The notes beneath the pieces are model-generated. The model was not told the DNA's origin. It saw only the letters and a program-made list of their open reading frames with translations, and made no database searches. A DNA stretch of 64,000 nt. Source: Cycloclasticus sp. symbiont of Bathymodiolus heckerae (GTDB lineage Bacteria > Pseudomonadota > Gammaproteobacteria > Methylococcales > Cycloclasticaceae). Position numbers and translations under genes: made by a program. Positions 30,933 to 40,996 of the stretch are shown one piece after another. The stretch lies in NCBI GenBank assembly GCA_002101235.1, contig LWTL01000121.1, forward strand, positions 1-64,000, given 5' to 3'. The stretch's first letter is position 1. Every line of letters begins with the position of its first letter.

Positions 30933-31591
30933 AACCACTCTTTTTTACAGAAAAAACATTTGGCTTTTTAGAGCAATTAAGTGCAAACAATAATCGTACT
31001 TGGTTTAACGATCACAAAGCTGAATACGAAAAACTTGTGCGTAACCCAGCACTAAGGTTTATTGATGAGGTCCGCCCTCATATTTTAGAACAGTCCCCTC
31101 ACTTCACTGCCCGTAGCAAAAAAACGGGCGGGGCGCTCATGCGCGTTTATCGTGACATTCGCTTTAGCCACGATAAAACACCATACAAAACCAACATTGG
31201 CATACAATTTCGTCATCGTGTTGCTAAAGACGCTCACGCACCCAAGTTTTATCTAAATATTTCACCACACACGTGCTACTTAGGCGCCGGTGCTTGGCGC
31301 CCACATAGCGCTGCTTTAAGTAAAATTAGAGAAATGATCAGCGATAACCCTGGCGCATGGAAAAAGATCACCACAGATAAAACTTGTTGCCAGCACTTTC
31401 AGCTTGCCGGTGAATCGTTAAAAACCTACCCAATGATTCATGACTTAAAGCGCAAAGACTTTATTGCTATTCACCCTCTAAACCGCGACGATATTTTAAA
31501 CGGGCACCTTATTGATACTCTCGTCAGTCGTTACAAGGAAACGAATGATTTTATGGATTATTTATGCACAGCCCTCGATTTACCCTATTAA
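30929..31591 (+). CDS. DUF2461 (TIGR02453) family protein
   Basis: 220 residues beginning with TTG that overlaps the preceding TGA by 4 bases. Family marks: NNRTWFNDHKAEYE, GGALMRVYRDIRFSHDKTPYKTN, and FYLNISPHTCYLGAGAWRP. Function unknown; soluble and widespread in bacteria. Translation from TTG here depends on coupling with the upstream gene. Confidence 0.85.
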   Translation: MKPLFFTEKTFGFLEQLSANNNRTWFNDHKAEYEKLVRNPALRFIDEVRPHILEQSPHFTARSKKTGGALMRVYRDIRFSHDKTPYKTNIGIQFRHRVAKDAHAPKFYLNISPHTCYLGAGAWRPHSAALSKIREMISDNPGAWKKITTDKTCCQHFQLAGESLKTYPMIHDLKRKDFIAIHPLNRDDILNGHLIDTLVSRYKETNDFMDYLCTALDLPY

Positions 31592-31595
31592 CACA

Positions 31596-32552
31596 ATGTC
31601 TCTTACTCTTTCACAACGGCTATCCTTAAAACGTTTTACAAAAGGCGAGGAGGCCCACGCCGGAAGCATTACATTAAATCACCGACGTATTTTCATACTC
31701 CCCAGTAAAGGCGGACTGGCACTCGCAATGGTTATATTACTGATGCTCGTTGCCTCTATTAACTACAACAACAGCATGGGGTTTGTTTTCACTTTTCTCT
31801 TAGCGGCAGTCTCCCAAGCGTCCACCTTATATAGTTTTAGAAACTTATCAGGGCTTAATGTTTCTTTGGCTAAAGCACCTCCTTGTTATGCTGGCTCCAT
31901 GGGCCATATTAAGCTGTATATTACAGAGAACAACAACCGCAACCGCTGGACCATTCACGCTAGTCATCTGCATAAGCAAACCAATTTTGACTTAGTCGGC
32001 GATACCTCTTTGCTTGTTAACCTACCCGTTAAATTAAAAACTCGTGGCTGGTATTCACCAAAGACCATCACCTTATCTACACAATTTCCCTTTGGTTTTT
32101 TTAGGGCTTGGTCCCCGTTGCGTTTTAACGAGCCCATTTTAGTTTACCCAAGCCCTATAGACTTCGAGACAACGTTATCTATTTCTCAAGACAGCGACCA
32201 CCTCGATGGCTCCTCAAGCCCACTCACGGGTACCGATGATTTTGCCGGTCTAAAGCCTTATCAACAAGGCGAAAACTACCGGCATATCAACTGGAAGGCG
32301 TTGGCTGCCGAAAAGGGCTTCTACAGCAACGTATTCAGTGCTGAACAATCCACCCAAACGTGGCTAGATTGGCAGGCTTGTACACAACTTAGTATTGAAG
32401 ATAAATTATCACAGCTGTGCTTTTGGGTTCTTCGGTGTGAAAAGAAAGGAACAGAATATGGCCTGCGCCTGCCCAAAATTGAACTAACACCTAACCACGG
32501 TGCCCGTCATCAACACGCTTGCTTGAAAGCACTGGCATTGTATGGAAGCTAG
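31596..32552 (+). CDS. DUF58 domain protein
   Basis: 318 residues from the ATG at 31596, which lies five bases after the previous stop; a longer upstream frame would run inside the DUF2461 gene. Two hydrophobic segments near residues 40-80 are followed by the DUF58 domain with DDFAGLKPYQQGENYRHINWKALA. Usually partnered with MoxR and transglutaminase-like proteins; the role is thought to be in assembly at the cell envelope. Overlaps the next gene by 11 bases. Confidence 0.88.
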   Translation: MSLTLSQRLSLKRFTKGEEAHAGSITLNHRRIFILPSKGGLALAMVILLMLVASINYNNSMGFVFTFLLAAVSQASTLYSFRNLSGLNVSLAKAPPCYAGSMGHIKLYITENNNRNRWTIHASHLHKQTNFDLVGDTSLLVNLPVKLKTRGWYSPKTITLSTQFPFGFFRAWSPLRFNEPILVYPSPIDFETTLSISQDSDHLDGSSSPLTGTDDFAGLKPYQQGENYRHINWKALAAEKGFYSNVFSAEQSTQTWLDWQACTQLSIEDKLSQLCFWVLRCEKKGTEYGLRLPKIELTPNHGARHQHACLKALALYGS

Positions 32553-34536
32553 CACCATCAAATCACAACCTTTACAGCCTGTACTGGTCTACCTATTAGT
32601 GGCCATTGGCATGCTCTTAATAGCCCCACATATAGGTGAACTTAACCCATCCTTCATTGCCATTGGGATCTCCTTACTTATTTGGCGCGCCTTAACTGTA
32701 AAATTACCGACCCTTTTGCCTGTTAAATTTATTTTACTTCCTCTTTCAATCGGCTTAACTTTTTTTGTTTTTAAAACTTTTGGCATGTCTTTAGGCCGTG
32801 ATGCCAGTAGTAGCTTACTGATTGTATTAATCGGTTTGAAACTTTTAGAAAGTAAAACCGCGCGTGATGCCCAAGCTGTTATTTATATGTGCTTTTTTAT
32901 GCTCATCACACCTTTCCTGTTCGACCAACGGATCGAGTTAGCTATTTATGGCTTAATCATTTTCTTTATGCTGCTATTTGCGCTGGTACTTAATAACACG
33001 CATACCGCTTCATTCAAAAACCCTCCTTTGCTACGCTTATCCGGCTTTATCTTGCTGCAATCTATCCCTCTCATGCTACTTTTCTTTGTGTTATTTCCAC
33101 GTATGATCGGCCCGCTATGGGCCATGCCAAATCAACAATCAGCCATTAGCGGCATCAGTGACACCATTAGCCCCGGCTCAGTTTCAAACTTGGCCTTATC
33201 CGATGAAACCGCCTTCCGAGTACGCTTTCACGGAAAACCACCAGAACAAAAACAGCTGTATTGGCGTGGCCCTGTATTTTGGGATACTGATGGCTTCGCT
33301 TGGACACATGTTTTACCTACGCCTGTTAATAACGACACAAAACCTACAACAGTCCCTGATACATCATATCAATACACGCTAATGATGGAGCCCCATCAAC
33401 AGCGTTGGTTATATGGGTTAGACACGCCAATTTCCGCACCGAGAAACGTACAGATCACTAATGATCAACAACTTATTCTAAAAAATAAATTAGACAGAAA
33501 CCTTTCTTTTGATATCACTTCATCAAACAATCACCCTCGTCTTGAACTTTCTAAAAATGCTAAAGAACGAGCATTACAACTACCAAAAAATATTGATAGC
33601 CGTGTTACTGCACTAGCCACTCAATGGAAAAACACCAACCCAGATCCATCCGATATTATTCGCCAAGCTCTTAGTTTTTATAATGCCGAATTTTATTACA
33701 CGCTCAACCCGCCATCACTGAGTAAAAATCCCGTTGCTGAATTTTTATTTGATACAAAACGAGGGTTTTGTGGCCACTTTGCCACCAGCTTCGCCACACT
33801 CATGCGAGCAGCTGACATTCCCGCTCGATTAGTTGGTGGTTACCAAGGCGGCATCTATAATTCGGTTGGTGATTTTTACACCATCCGACAAGCCGACGCG
33901 CATGTGTGGGTAGAGGTTTGGTTAGAAGAGGGTGGTTGGACTCGCGTTGACCCAACAGCCGCCATTGCACCTAATCGTATCGAGCACAGTATCGATGTGT
34001 CCCAACAACAACTTAATCGCAATATTACTTTTTTACTATCACCATCTGAAGGGCTGGAGAAATGGGCTCAGCACGTTAAATGGATGGTTAATAGCATCGA
34101 CTATTACTGGCAAAGCGCTGTGCTCGCCTACGGCCCAGAAAAACAGCTCGAGTTCCTTTCCAATTTTGGCATTATAGATTGGTCAGATATGATTTTATGG
34201 CTATCGATTCTTAGTGGTGTTTTTGTTTTAGCTGCTGTATCAACCTTGTTTATACCCCATCAAAACAAAGACCCCGTACAAAAAGGCTATTTAAGGCTGT
34301 GTAGAAAACTATCGAAAATAACCGAAGAGAAAAAACCCTACGAAACAACCAGTGACTATATTGATCGCGTTATAACGGCCAAGCCCACTCTTACCTCGGA
34401 GCTCAATATAATTAAAACGTTATATTTAAAAACCCGTTACGGTAGCGATAATCAACAAGCTTTTTTAAAGGCTATAAAACAACTACATATTAGTAATACG
34501 CCTGCCTTCTTCTATACCCGCACCATCCATCGCTAG
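32542..34536 (+). CDS. DUF3488 / transglutaminase-like membrane protein
   Basis: 664 residues. An N-terminal block of about six membrane helices (DUF3488, to residue ~190) is followed by a periplasmic transglutaminase core with the triad Cys (RGFCGHFATSF), His (ADAHVWVEVW) and Asp (WTRVDPTAA), then a last membrane helix near 555 and a cytosolic tail (DUF4129-like). This is the third member of the moxR-DUF58-transglutaminase set. Substrate unknown; a protease or amidase-like role in the periplasm is likely. Confidence 0.9.
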   Translation: MEASTIKSQPLQPVLVYLLVAIGMLLIAPHIGELNPSFIAIGISLLIWRALTVKLPTLLPVKFILLPLSIGLTFFVFKTFGMSLGRDASSSLLIVLIGLKLLESKTARDAQAVIYMCFFMLITPFLFDQRIELAIYGLIIFFMLLFALVLNNTHTASFKNPPLLRLSGFILLQSIPLMLLFFVLFPRMIGPLWAMPNQQSAISGISDTISPGSVSNLALSDETAFRVRFHGKPPEQKQLYWRGPVFWDTDGFAWTHVLPTPVNNDTKPTTVPDTSYQYTLMMEPHQQRWLYGLDTPISAPRNVQITNDQQLILKNKLDRNLSFDITSSNNHPRLELSKNAKERALQLPKNIDSRVTALATQWKNTNPDPSDIIRQALSFYNAEFYYTLNPPSLSKNPVAEFLFDTKRGFCGHFATSFATLMRAADIPARLVGGYQGGIYNSVGDFYTIRQADAHVWVEVWLEEGGWTRVDPTAAIAPNRIEHSIDVSQQQLNRNITFLLSPSEGLEKWAQHVKWMVNSIDYYWQSAVLAYGPEKQLEFLSNFGIIDWSDMILWLSILSGVFVLAAVSTLFIPHQNKDPVQKGYLRLCRKLSKITEEKKPYETTSDYIDRVITAKPTLTSELNIIKTLYLKTRYGSDNQQAFLKAIKQLHISNTPAFFYTRTIHR

Positions 34537-34555
34537 CCTTGTGCTATTTTTCACA

Positions 34556-34732
34556 TCATCTTACATAGTGCTGCTCAACATACTGAGAAATTTTACTGCG
34601 TTTAGCATTATAAAAAGTATTATCTACGTACGAGCTAACAATCGCGCCTGGGAACTGAAATATTGACGGCACATGGCTTGCCCCATTGCTTACGTACTCA
34701 TTTAAAAACACTGCAGTAATGAGTAAACACAA
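34556..34732 (-). CDS. Possible small ORF, 58 codons, TTG start
   Basis: Between the transglutaminase gene and the RRM gene, the minus strand has an open frame from a TTG at 34732 to a TGA at 34558-34556. The translation starts hydrophobic (MCLLITAVFLNEYV) and continues with ordinary-looking composition (SIFQFPGAIVSSYVDNTFYN). I do not recognise it. It may be a small protein, or the surviving tail of a lost gene. No good ribosome site is visible. Confidence 0.3.
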   Translation of the reverse strand: MCLLITAVFLNEYVSNGASHVPSIFQFPGAIVSSYVDNTFYNAKRSKISQYVEQHYVR

Positions 34733-34745
34733 CTATTTAACTTTT

Positions 34746-34994
34746 TTATAACGTTTTATCTTCCGCTTTTTTAACGCGTATTTTATTGTTACCAATGGTT
34801 TTATTATTTAGCTTTTTGATCGCTATTTTTGCCTCACCTGATTTTGGCATTTCAATAAAGCCAAAGCCTTTAGACTCTCCACTTTCTTTATCCATCACCA
34901 AATTACACGATTGAACCGTGCCCAGTGCCTCAAACAAGTCCTTTAGCTGCTCTTCAGTCGTTAATCGATCTAAGTTACGTATTAATAATTTCAT
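34746..34994 (-). CDS. RRM-type RNA-binding protein
   Basis: 82 residues, a single RNA recognition motif: RNP2-like LLIRNLD at the start and RNP1 KGFGFIEM near residue 42. Small stand-alone RRM proteins occur in many gammaproteobacteria and cyanobacteria, often cold-induced; the RNA targets are unknown. Confidence 0.88.
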   Translation of the reverse strand: MKLLIRNLDRLTTEEQLKDLFEALGTVQSCNLVMDKESGESKGFGFIEMPKSGEAKIAIKKLNNKTIGNNKIRVKKAEDKTL

Positions 34995-35065
34995 AGATAT
35001 TCCAAGTGGATTAAATAATGCTGAATTGTAAACCCTAACAGCAAAATAACGTGTCGCTATCGTCG

Positions 35066-35503
35066 TTATTTTTTTAACGCATTGTTATCACACTCTAACG
35101 ATACAGCCCTCTTAAAACTATATTGCATATGGGCTTTCGAGCCATGATGAAGGTATTTTGTATAATTCTGAGGGCTGTATTCCTTAGTAAACTCAACACT
35201 AATCGTCTGCGCAATACATAATCGAGATGAAATAATTATTTTTTTAATTAAAAGAATTTTATCGACAGATAGATCAGGGCCATTTCCGTTATACCCCATT
35301 TCGTTATACCAACTAAAATAGTTGTTTTTCTGCTCCCAAAAAGAAACTACTTCGTCTTGTTTATTTAAAAAGGTGAATTTAATATCCTGACTTTCACCCT
35401 TTACGTCTATCTCTAAACGGGTGTGTTTTGTTAAAGGTATATTGCAATACGCTATTGTCAGCACCAAAAGAAATATAAATAACCGCTTTAAATATTTCAT
35501 CAA
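35066..35503 (-). CDS. Exported hypothetical protein
   Basis: 145 residues. A hydrophobic N-terminus (LFIFLLVLTIAYC) looks like a signal or a single anchor. The rest is polar with several aromatic residues and three Cys in the mature part. I recognise no family. Its codon use looks ordinary and it keeps a full open frame, so it is probably real. Confidence 0.55.
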   Translation of the reverse strand: MMKYLKRLFIFLLVLTIAYCNIPLTKHTRLEIDVKGESQDIKFTFLNKQDEVVSFWEQKNNYFSWYNEMGYNGNGPDLSVDKILLIKKIIISSRLCIAQTISVEFTKEYSPQNYTKYLHHGSKAHMQYSFKRAVSLECDNNALKK

Positions 35504-35554
35504 TTTAAGCTCTGCTTAATGGAATCAATTATCCCTGTAATAAAACAATGCCTT

Positions 35555-36907
35555 TTATTTGCCTATACAAAAGGATGAGAATATTTCACCAAGCAAGTCA
35601 TCTGGTGTCATCTTACCGGTAATTTCTGACAGGGCATGTTGAGCAAGTCGTAGGTCTTCTGCGAATAGTTCACCGGCTTGGTAGCTAAGTAATTGCTCTA
35701 TGCCATCGTTTAAAAAGTCATTCGCTCTGCCTAATGCATCTAAATGGCGGCGGCGCGCGAGGAAGATGTTTTTCTCTTCCGGGTTAAACCCCATGCGTTC
35801 TTTTAAGTGCTCGGTTAGCAAGGAAAGGCCGAGCCGTTTTTTTGCTGACAGTTTAATTTCTGTTTGCTGATGGGCGGTTTGAATGCCTTCTTTTGCGCCC
35901 GTTATATCTATTTTGTTAAACACAATGGTGACTGGTATTGAGGAGGGGATATCGTTTAACAAGGTGTGGTGGTCTTGTGTTTGTGACTCTTGGTCGTCTA
36001 CAACGAATAGCACTTGGTCAGCAGTTGATATGGCTTGCTTGGCTCTTTTTACGCCTTCTTGCTCGATAATATCGCTGGTTTCGCGTAGACCTGCAGTATC
36101 TATAATATGCACGGGCATACCGTCTATTTGTATTTGTTCTTTTAGTACGTCGCGTGTTGTACCGGCTACCTCGGTTACGATGGCTGTTTCTCGCTGTGCG
36201 AGTGCGTTCATTAAGCTTGATTTACCGGCATTGGGTTTGCCTGCTAATACAACGGTCATCCCATCGCGGAGCAGGGTGCCTTGCTTGGCTGTTTGCGACA
36301 GTGTTTTAAACGATTTTTTTAGTGTGCTGATGAGTTTTTTAAGTTCTTCGCCGCCTAAAAAATCAATGTCTTCATCGCTAAAATCAATGGCTGACTCTAC
36401 GTATAAGCGTAGGTGCGTTAGCTGTTTTTGCAGGTCGTTAATATGTTTTGAGAAGTCGCCCTGTAATGATCGCTGAGCAGATGTTGCCGCAGCGGCTGTA
36501 CCTGCATCAATGATGTCGGCAACAGCTTCTGCTTGGGCTAGATCTAGTTTGTTATTTAGGAAAGCGCGCTGTGTAAATTCACCGGGTTCTGCAAGCCGCG
36601 CCCCTAGAGTCACGATTCTTTTTAGTAGCATATCTAAAACAACTGGGCCACCGTGACCTTGCAGTTCTAAGGTGTCTTCCCCGGTATACGACGCGGGGCC
36701 TTTGAAAAACAGCGCTATACCGCTGTCTATTGTTGTGCCGTCGTGTTCTTTAAAGTTTTTTAAACACGCTTTTCTTGGGGTGATTTGTTCACCCAACAGT
36801 GCTGAGCAAATTTTTTGAGTCTGTGAGCCACTAATTCGTATGATGCCAATGCCACCACGGCCACTCGCTGTTGCAACGGCGGCGATGGTGTCATTGTCTA
36901 TACTCAT
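35555..36907 (-). CDS. mnmE: tRNA modification GTPase MnmE
   Basis: 450 residues: N-terminal tetrahydrofolate-binding domain, then a G domain with P-loop GKPNAGKSS, DTAGLR and NKID, inserted in a helical domain, and the diagnostic C-terminal CIGK. Partner of MnmG for wobble uridine modification. Nine bases after yidC. Confidence 0.97.
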   Translation of the reverse strand: MSIDNDTIAAVATASGRGGIGIIRISGSQTQKICSALLGEQITPRKACLKNFKEHDGTTIDSGIALFFKGPASYTGEDTLELQGHGGPVVLDMLLKRIVTLGARLAEPGEFTQRAFLNNKLDLAQAEAVADIIDAGTAAAATSAQRSLQGDFSKHINDLQKQLTHLRLYVESAIDFSDEDIDFLGGEELKKLISTLKKSFKTLSQTAKQGTLLRDGMTVVLAGKPNAGKSSLMNALAQRETAIVTEVAGTTRDVLKEQIQIDGMPVHIIDTAGLRETSDIIEQEGVKRAKQAISTADQVLFVVDDQESQTQDHHTLLNDIPSSIPVTIVFNKIDITGAKEGIQTAHQQTEIKLSAKKRLGLSLLTEHLKERMGFNPEEKNIFLARRRHLDALGRANDFLNDGIEQLLSYQAGELFAEDLRLAQHALSEITGKMTPDDLLGEIFSSFCIGK

Positions 36908-36916
36908 AGGGTTAGC

Positions 36917-38554
36917 TTAGCTGTTTTTTTCAGCCTCTATCCTTTTTTGAATAATGGTTTGCTGCGCAATGGTCAGTAAATTATTCACGATCCAATACAG
37001 TACTAAACCTGCAGGGAAGAACGCGAACATGCCTGTGAATAAAATCGGCAACATTTGCATTACTTTTTGTTGAACAGGATCAACTGGCGCTGGATTTAAA
37101 CGTTGTTGGAAAAACATGGTAATACCGTAAATAACCGGCAAAATGAAATACGGATCGGATGCTGAAATATTATCAATCCATAAAGCAAAAGGCGCTTGTC
37201 TTAATTCCACACTTTCTAGCAATGTCCAATACAGAGAAATAAAGACCGGAATTTGAACAAGAATAGGCAAACAACCGCCTAATGGGTTGATTTTTTCTGT
37301 TTTGTACAACTCCATCATGGCTTGGTTAAGCTGCTGCTTATCATCACCATAGCGTTCTTTTAAAGCAACAATTCTTGGCTGAACAAGTTTCATTCTTGCC
37401 ATAGACTTATAGCCTTTTTCTGACAACTTGAAGAAAAGTGCTTTAATACTGAACGTTACCATAATAATGGCAACACCCCAGTTTCCAACAAAGTCATAAA
37501 AGAAGCTTAACAACCAGAAAATAGGCTCAGCAATAATGGTCAGTTTTCCATAATCAACCATTAACTCTAAACCGGGTGCAACAGAACTTAATTGATCCTG
37601 AAGCTTAGGCCCTGCAAATAAAACAGAGTGTATCGTTTTTGTTTCACCTGCTGGTACTGTTTTTGTTGGGGAATAAGCACCAATAACATATAAACCACCC
37701 TCAAGTGATTTTGTATAATAGTTGTATTGATTTTCTTTCTCAGGCACCCAAGCTACACCAAAGTAGTGTTGAATCATTCCTGCCCAACCACCTGTTGTGG
37801 CTATTTTCAGATCCTCGTCTTCCATATCTGAAAAATCTATTTTTTGATACTTGTCTTCATCGGTATACAGCACGCCGCCTGTATAAGTATGAATAAGTGA
37901 ATTTGCTGATTTCTCAGCATACTCATTACGCTTGACTTGTACGTACTCTCTACCTGACCAGCCGGCTTGACTGTTGTTTTCAACGCGTGTTTCTACATCA
38001 ACTTTATAACTACCTTGAGTGAAAACATATGTTTTAGTAACAGTCACTCCGCTCCCATCTGCCCAAGATAAAGGAACCCTTAACTCACTGCCTGTTAACG
38101 TATACTCATGCTGCAAGGCACTCCAAATCGCATGATGATTTGGGCTATCGCCATTTTGCGAAATCAAACCAGACTCCACAACAAATATCTTAGGGTCTTC
38201 ACTGTTTAGCAAGTGAACCAGCTCTTCTTCACCTTTTGTTTCAGGGTAATTCAATAACTCTAGCTGGCCAATGCTCCCACCTAATGTACTGATTTGAAGC
38301 TTATACACATCCGTCACAACCGTGATCGTTTCACCTTCTACACGAGTACTAGTTTTACTTTCTAAACCATCAACTCCTCTCGTTAATTGTAAGGAGCTCG
38401 GCTTAGGAACATCACCTGGTTGAGCCGGCTGACCGCCAACACTCGCTTCCACAGGCATGCTTTGAGGAAGAACATAGTCTTTTTGCCATGCTTGCCAAAT
38501 AAGAACAGATATAAAAGCTAATGCTGCAAAAAGTAAGGTTCTTTGATTATCCAT
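36917..38554 (-). CDS. yidC: Membrane protein insertase YidC
   Basis: 545 residues: an N-terminal membrane anchor, a large periplasmic beta domain (about 50-340), then five membrane helices with the conserved inner-groove Arg region ([21 protein letters not shown]) and the NPLGGCLP segment. Inserts inner-membrane proteins, including F0 c. Overlaps yidD by 8 bases. Confidence 0.97.
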   Translation of the reverse strand: MDNQRTLLFAALAFISVLIWQAWQKDYVLPQSMPVEASVGGQPAQPGDVPKPSSLQLTRGVDGLESKTSTRVEGETITVVTDVYKLQISTLGGSIGQLELLNYPETKGEEELVHLLNSEDPKIFVVESGLISQNGDSPNHHAIWSALQHEYTLTGSELRVPLSWADGSGVTVTKTYVFTQGSYKVDVETRVENNSQAGWSGREYVQVKRNEYAEKSANSLIHTYTGGVLYTDEDKYQKIDFSDMEDEDLKIATTGGWAGMIQHYFGVAWVPEKENQYNYYTKSLEGGLYVIGAYSPTKTVPAGETKTIHSVLFAGPKLQDQLSSVAPGLELMVDYGKLTIIAEPIFWLLSFFYDFVGNWGVAIIMVTFSIKALFFKLSEKGYKSMARMKLVQPRIVALKERYGDDKQQLNQAMMELYKTEKINPLGGCLPILVQIPVFISLYWTLLESVELRQAPFALWIDNISASDPYFILPVIYGITMFFQQRLNPAPVDPVQQKVMQMLPILFTGMFAFFPAGLVLYWIVNNLLTIAQQTIIQKRIEAEKNS

Positions 38555-38777
38555 GGTTTTTTTCTGATATTGGTAAAGGGTCTACACCGCCTTTGCAAAA
38601 GGGCTGACAACGTAGAAGTCTTTTAATGGTTAAGTAAAAAGCTTTTATAACGCCATATTCCTGAAAGGCTTGAAGAGCGTACTCTGAACAACTTGGGTAA
38701 AAACGGCAGGTTCTTGGAAGCATTGGGCTAATAAAATAACGATAAAAACGAATAAGGGAAATAAATACTTTATTCAT
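38547..38777 (-). CDS. yidD: Membrane protein insertion efficiency factor YidD
   Basis: 76 residues with [24 protein letters not shown] and the later [17 protein letters not shown], the classic YidD pattern. Sits between rnpA and yidC as in most proteobacteria; two bases after the rnpA stop. Confidence 0.95.
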   Translation of the reverse strand: MNKVFISLIRFYRYFISPMLPRTCRFYPSCSEYALQAFQEYGVIKAFYLTIKRLLRCQPFCKGGVDPLPISEKNHG

Positions 38778-38779
38778 TT

Positions 38780-39136
38780 TTAACTAAATTTCACCCAGTG
38801 TCGCTGTATGGACAAAGCAAGCTCTTGCTTATTAGCTTGAGCTGCTTTATTTCTACATAGAACAACAAAGCTATAATTTGATAAATTACTTTTTTGTTGT
38901 CTAAACGATTCTCTAATAACTCGTTTTATACAGTTTCGTTTTGTCGCTTTTCTAACACTTTTCTTTGCTATAGCTAAGCCAAGCTTGGCTCTACTATCAT
39001 TTTCTTTTTTCGCTAAAACAGTAAAAAAATCATCCGTGCTTCGTTTCGCTCCTTTAAAAACCTGGGCGTACTGTGAAGCACTGTTTAGCCTGTCTTCTTT
39101 TGAAAAAGACTGGCTAGATTTTAATGTGCGACTGAT
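38780..39136 (-). CDS. rnpA: Ribonuclease P protein component, no canonical start codon
   Basis: The frame ending at TAA 38782-38780 encodes Rnp[37 protein letters not shown] and the basic RNR-like block [11 protein letters not shown]. The frame is open upstream into rpmH but contains no ATG, GTG or TTG before a stop. An ATC at 39136 gives 118 residues, the usual length (start read as [11 protein letters not shown]), with purine-rich AGAG about nine bases before it; a CTG at 39187 gives 135. The ATC start makes rnpA overlap the rpmH end by 16 bases, so coupling is likely. The coordinate is my best guess; the gene itself is certain. Confidence 0.85.
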   Translation of the reverse strand: MSRTLKSSQSFSKEDRLNSASQYAQVFKGAKRSTDDFFTVLAKKENDSRAKLGLAIAKKSVRKATKRNCIKRVIRESFRQQKSNLSNYSFVVLCRNKAAQANKQELALSIQRHWVKFS

Positions 39137-39261
39137 AAACGAACTCTGCCTTTCGCGCGTCTTGCGTTAAGAATTTTACGGCCAGATTTAGTTGCCATTC
39201 TTGCTCTAAAGCCGTGTGTTCTAGCTCTTTTTAAGTTACTTGGTTGGAATGTTCTTTTCAT
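39121..39261 (-). CDS. rpmH: 50S ribosomal protein L34
   Basis: 46 residues, [18 protein letters not shown] at the start and [13 protein letters not shown] at the end: an unmistakable L34. It is short and so easily missed. It overlaps the presumed rnpA start. Confidence 0.98.
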   Translation of the reverse strand: MKRTFQPSNLKRARTHGFRARMATKSGRKILNARRAKGRVRLSVAH

Positions 39262-39434
39262 GATGAAATGTCCTAATTAATGCCTAGTTTAAAAATATAC
39301 GAAAAAAAACCAATGTAGGCCGCTGTTTTCTTTCGAGAAAAAGACTGCGCAGATTACTTTTTTTAACCCAAAAAGTCAATGTTTATATATGCCGGCCCTC
39401 TACTCTTTCTTCCTCTTGTTTCTTTCTTTTCCTG

Positions 39435-39443
39435 TGGATAACT
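39435..39443 (-). promoter_or_regulatory. DnaA box upstream of dnaA
   Basis: A perfect DnaA box (TTATCCACA on the minus strand) lies 60 bases before the dnaA GTG in the 241-base rpmH-dnaA gap. Likely used for dnaA autoregulation. The rest of this gap (39262-39502) is AT-rich and holds the opposed promoters of rpmH and dnaA; I see no gene in it. Confidence 0.75.
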
Positions 39444-39502
39444 TTTGTTTTAAAGTATATCCTTACTCACTGCTTTCTAAAACTTTATTAATAAGGATTA
39501 TT

Positions 39503-40828
39503 GTGTCAACACTCTGGGATAAATGCTTACAACGTCTTGAAGAGAACATTCCACCTCAACAGGTTAATACCTGGATTCGCCCCCTACAAGCACAAAATAA
39601 TGATGGTGATTTGTTTTTATTTGCTCCTAATAAATTTGTTTTAGATTGGGTTTCCGATAACTACCTTGATGATATCTCAAACATTATCAACCAGTTAACT
39701 AAACATAAATCTCAAGTATCTCTAAAAATAGGAAGCTCAAAAGCCCCAAGTTTAACGCCTCTAAAAAAGAGCGCGCCCTCTAATAAAAAAGCGCCTAGAG
39801 CTCAAATAAATCATAATTTAAATACTGCTTTTACCTTTGATTCTTTTGTCGTTGGGAAGTCTAACGAGCTCGCTAAAGCTGCCTCTATCCAAGTCTCAGA
39901 AAACCCAGGAAGTGCTTACAACCCTCTTTTTATTTACGGAGGAGTTGGTTTAGGTAAAACCCATTTAATGCATTCTATTGGTAATCAGATAATAAAAGAA
40001 AACAAGTATGCAAAGGTTAGCTTTTTATCTTCTGAGCGCTTTGTATCAGAAATGGTTCGGTCTTTACAAAACAACACTATTAATGACTTTAAAAACCACT
40101 ATCGTTCTTTAGACCTCCTTTTAATTGATGATATTCAATTTTTTGCTAAAAAAGAGCGCTCTCAAGAAGAGTTTTTTCACACTTTCAACACATTAATAGA
40201 AAACAACAAACAAATTGTTTTAACCTGTGACTGTTACCCAAAAGAAATCAATGGCCTAGAAGAGCGTCTTAAGTCGCGGTTTGGATGGGGTTTACCTATA
40301 GCCGTTGAACCTCCAGATTTAGAAACCCGCGTTGCCATTTTAAAAAGCAAGGCCGCTCTTAGTGGCGTTGACCTAGCTGATGAAGTTGCTTTCTTCATGG
40401 GCCACCGTATTAAATCCAATGTGCGTGAACTCGAAGGCGCTCTACGGCGCGTACTAGCAAACGCAAATTTCACGGGTCAACCCATTACCTTAGACTTTAC
40501 AAAAGAAGCTCTACGAGACCTCATTGCTCTTCAAAACAAACGAATCAGTATTGATAACATTCAAAAGACCGTTGCTGAATACTACAAAATAAGAATGTCA
40601 GACCTCCTTTCAGCTAAACGAACTCGCTCAATAGCAAGACCTAGACAAGTTGCTATGGCCCTTTCAAAAGAACTCACGAACTACAGTTTGCCAGAAATTG
40701 GTAGTCAATTTGGTGGCCGGGACCATACAACAGTTTTACACGCTACCCGGAAAATAAAAGAATTACGGAGTTCTGATCAAAAAATAGACGAAGATTATAT
40801 AAACCTGTTAAGAACCCTCTCTCATTAA
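39503..40828 (+). CDS. dnaA: Chromosomal replication initiator DnaA
   Basis: 441 residues from the GTG at 39503, which has AAGGA upstream and begins [17 protein letters not shown] like other DnaA proteins; the longer frame to 39389 is not supported. AAA+ domain with P-loop [13 protein letters not shown] and LLIDDIQFF, and the C-terminal DnaA-box-binding HTH ending with [15 protein letters not shown]. Confidence 0.97.
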   Translation: MSTLWDKCLQRLEENIPPQQVNTWIRPLQAQNNDGDLFLFAPNKFVLDWVSDNYLDDISNIINQLTKHKSQVSLKIGSSKAPSLTPLKKSAPSNKKAPRAQINHNLNTAFTFDSFVVGKSNELAKAASIQVSENPGSAYNPLFIYGGVGLGKTHLMHSIGNQIIKENKYAKVSFLSSERFVSEMVRSLQNNTINDFKNHYRSLDLLLIDDIQFFAKKERSQEEFFHTFNTLIENNKQIVLTCDCYPKEINGLEERLKSRFGWGLPIAVEPPDLETRVAILKSKAALSGVDLADEVAFFMGHRIKSNVRELEGALRRVLANANFTGQPITLDFTKEALRDLIALQNKRISIDNIQKTVAEYYKIRMSDLLSAKRTRSIARPRQVAMALSKELTNYSLPEIGSQFGGRDHTTVLHATRKIKELRSSDQKIDEDYINLLRTLSH

Positions 40829-40996
40829 AAGGTTTAAGTTGTGGATAAAATGAGTGATATAGTTACAAACAAATTACCCACAAGCTATTTGTTTGTTAAC
40901 AACAAGATTAAAACAGTATAACTCGTTGATTTTAAAGCTAAAAAACAGCTTATCAACTGAATTTAAGCCCTTAATAACTATAATAAGTATTTAAAA
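40829..40996. other. Putative oriC (dnaA-dnaN intergenic region)
   Basis: 168 AT-rich bases with a perfect DnaA box on the minus strand at 40840-40848, a one-mismatch box TTACCCACA at 40874-40882 and a weaker TTATCAACT at 40950-40958. There is also an A/T-rich tract towards dnaN. Gene direction changes at dnaA, from mostly minus to the left to mostly plus to the right, as expected at an origin. The box number is low, so part of the origin could lie in the rpmH-dnaA gap. Confidence 0.6.

Noticed and set aside
39389-39502. Longer DnaA starting at 39389
   Set aside because: The added residues are hydrophobic and unlike DnaA and include a DnaA box; the GTG at 39503 has a ribosome site and the usual start.
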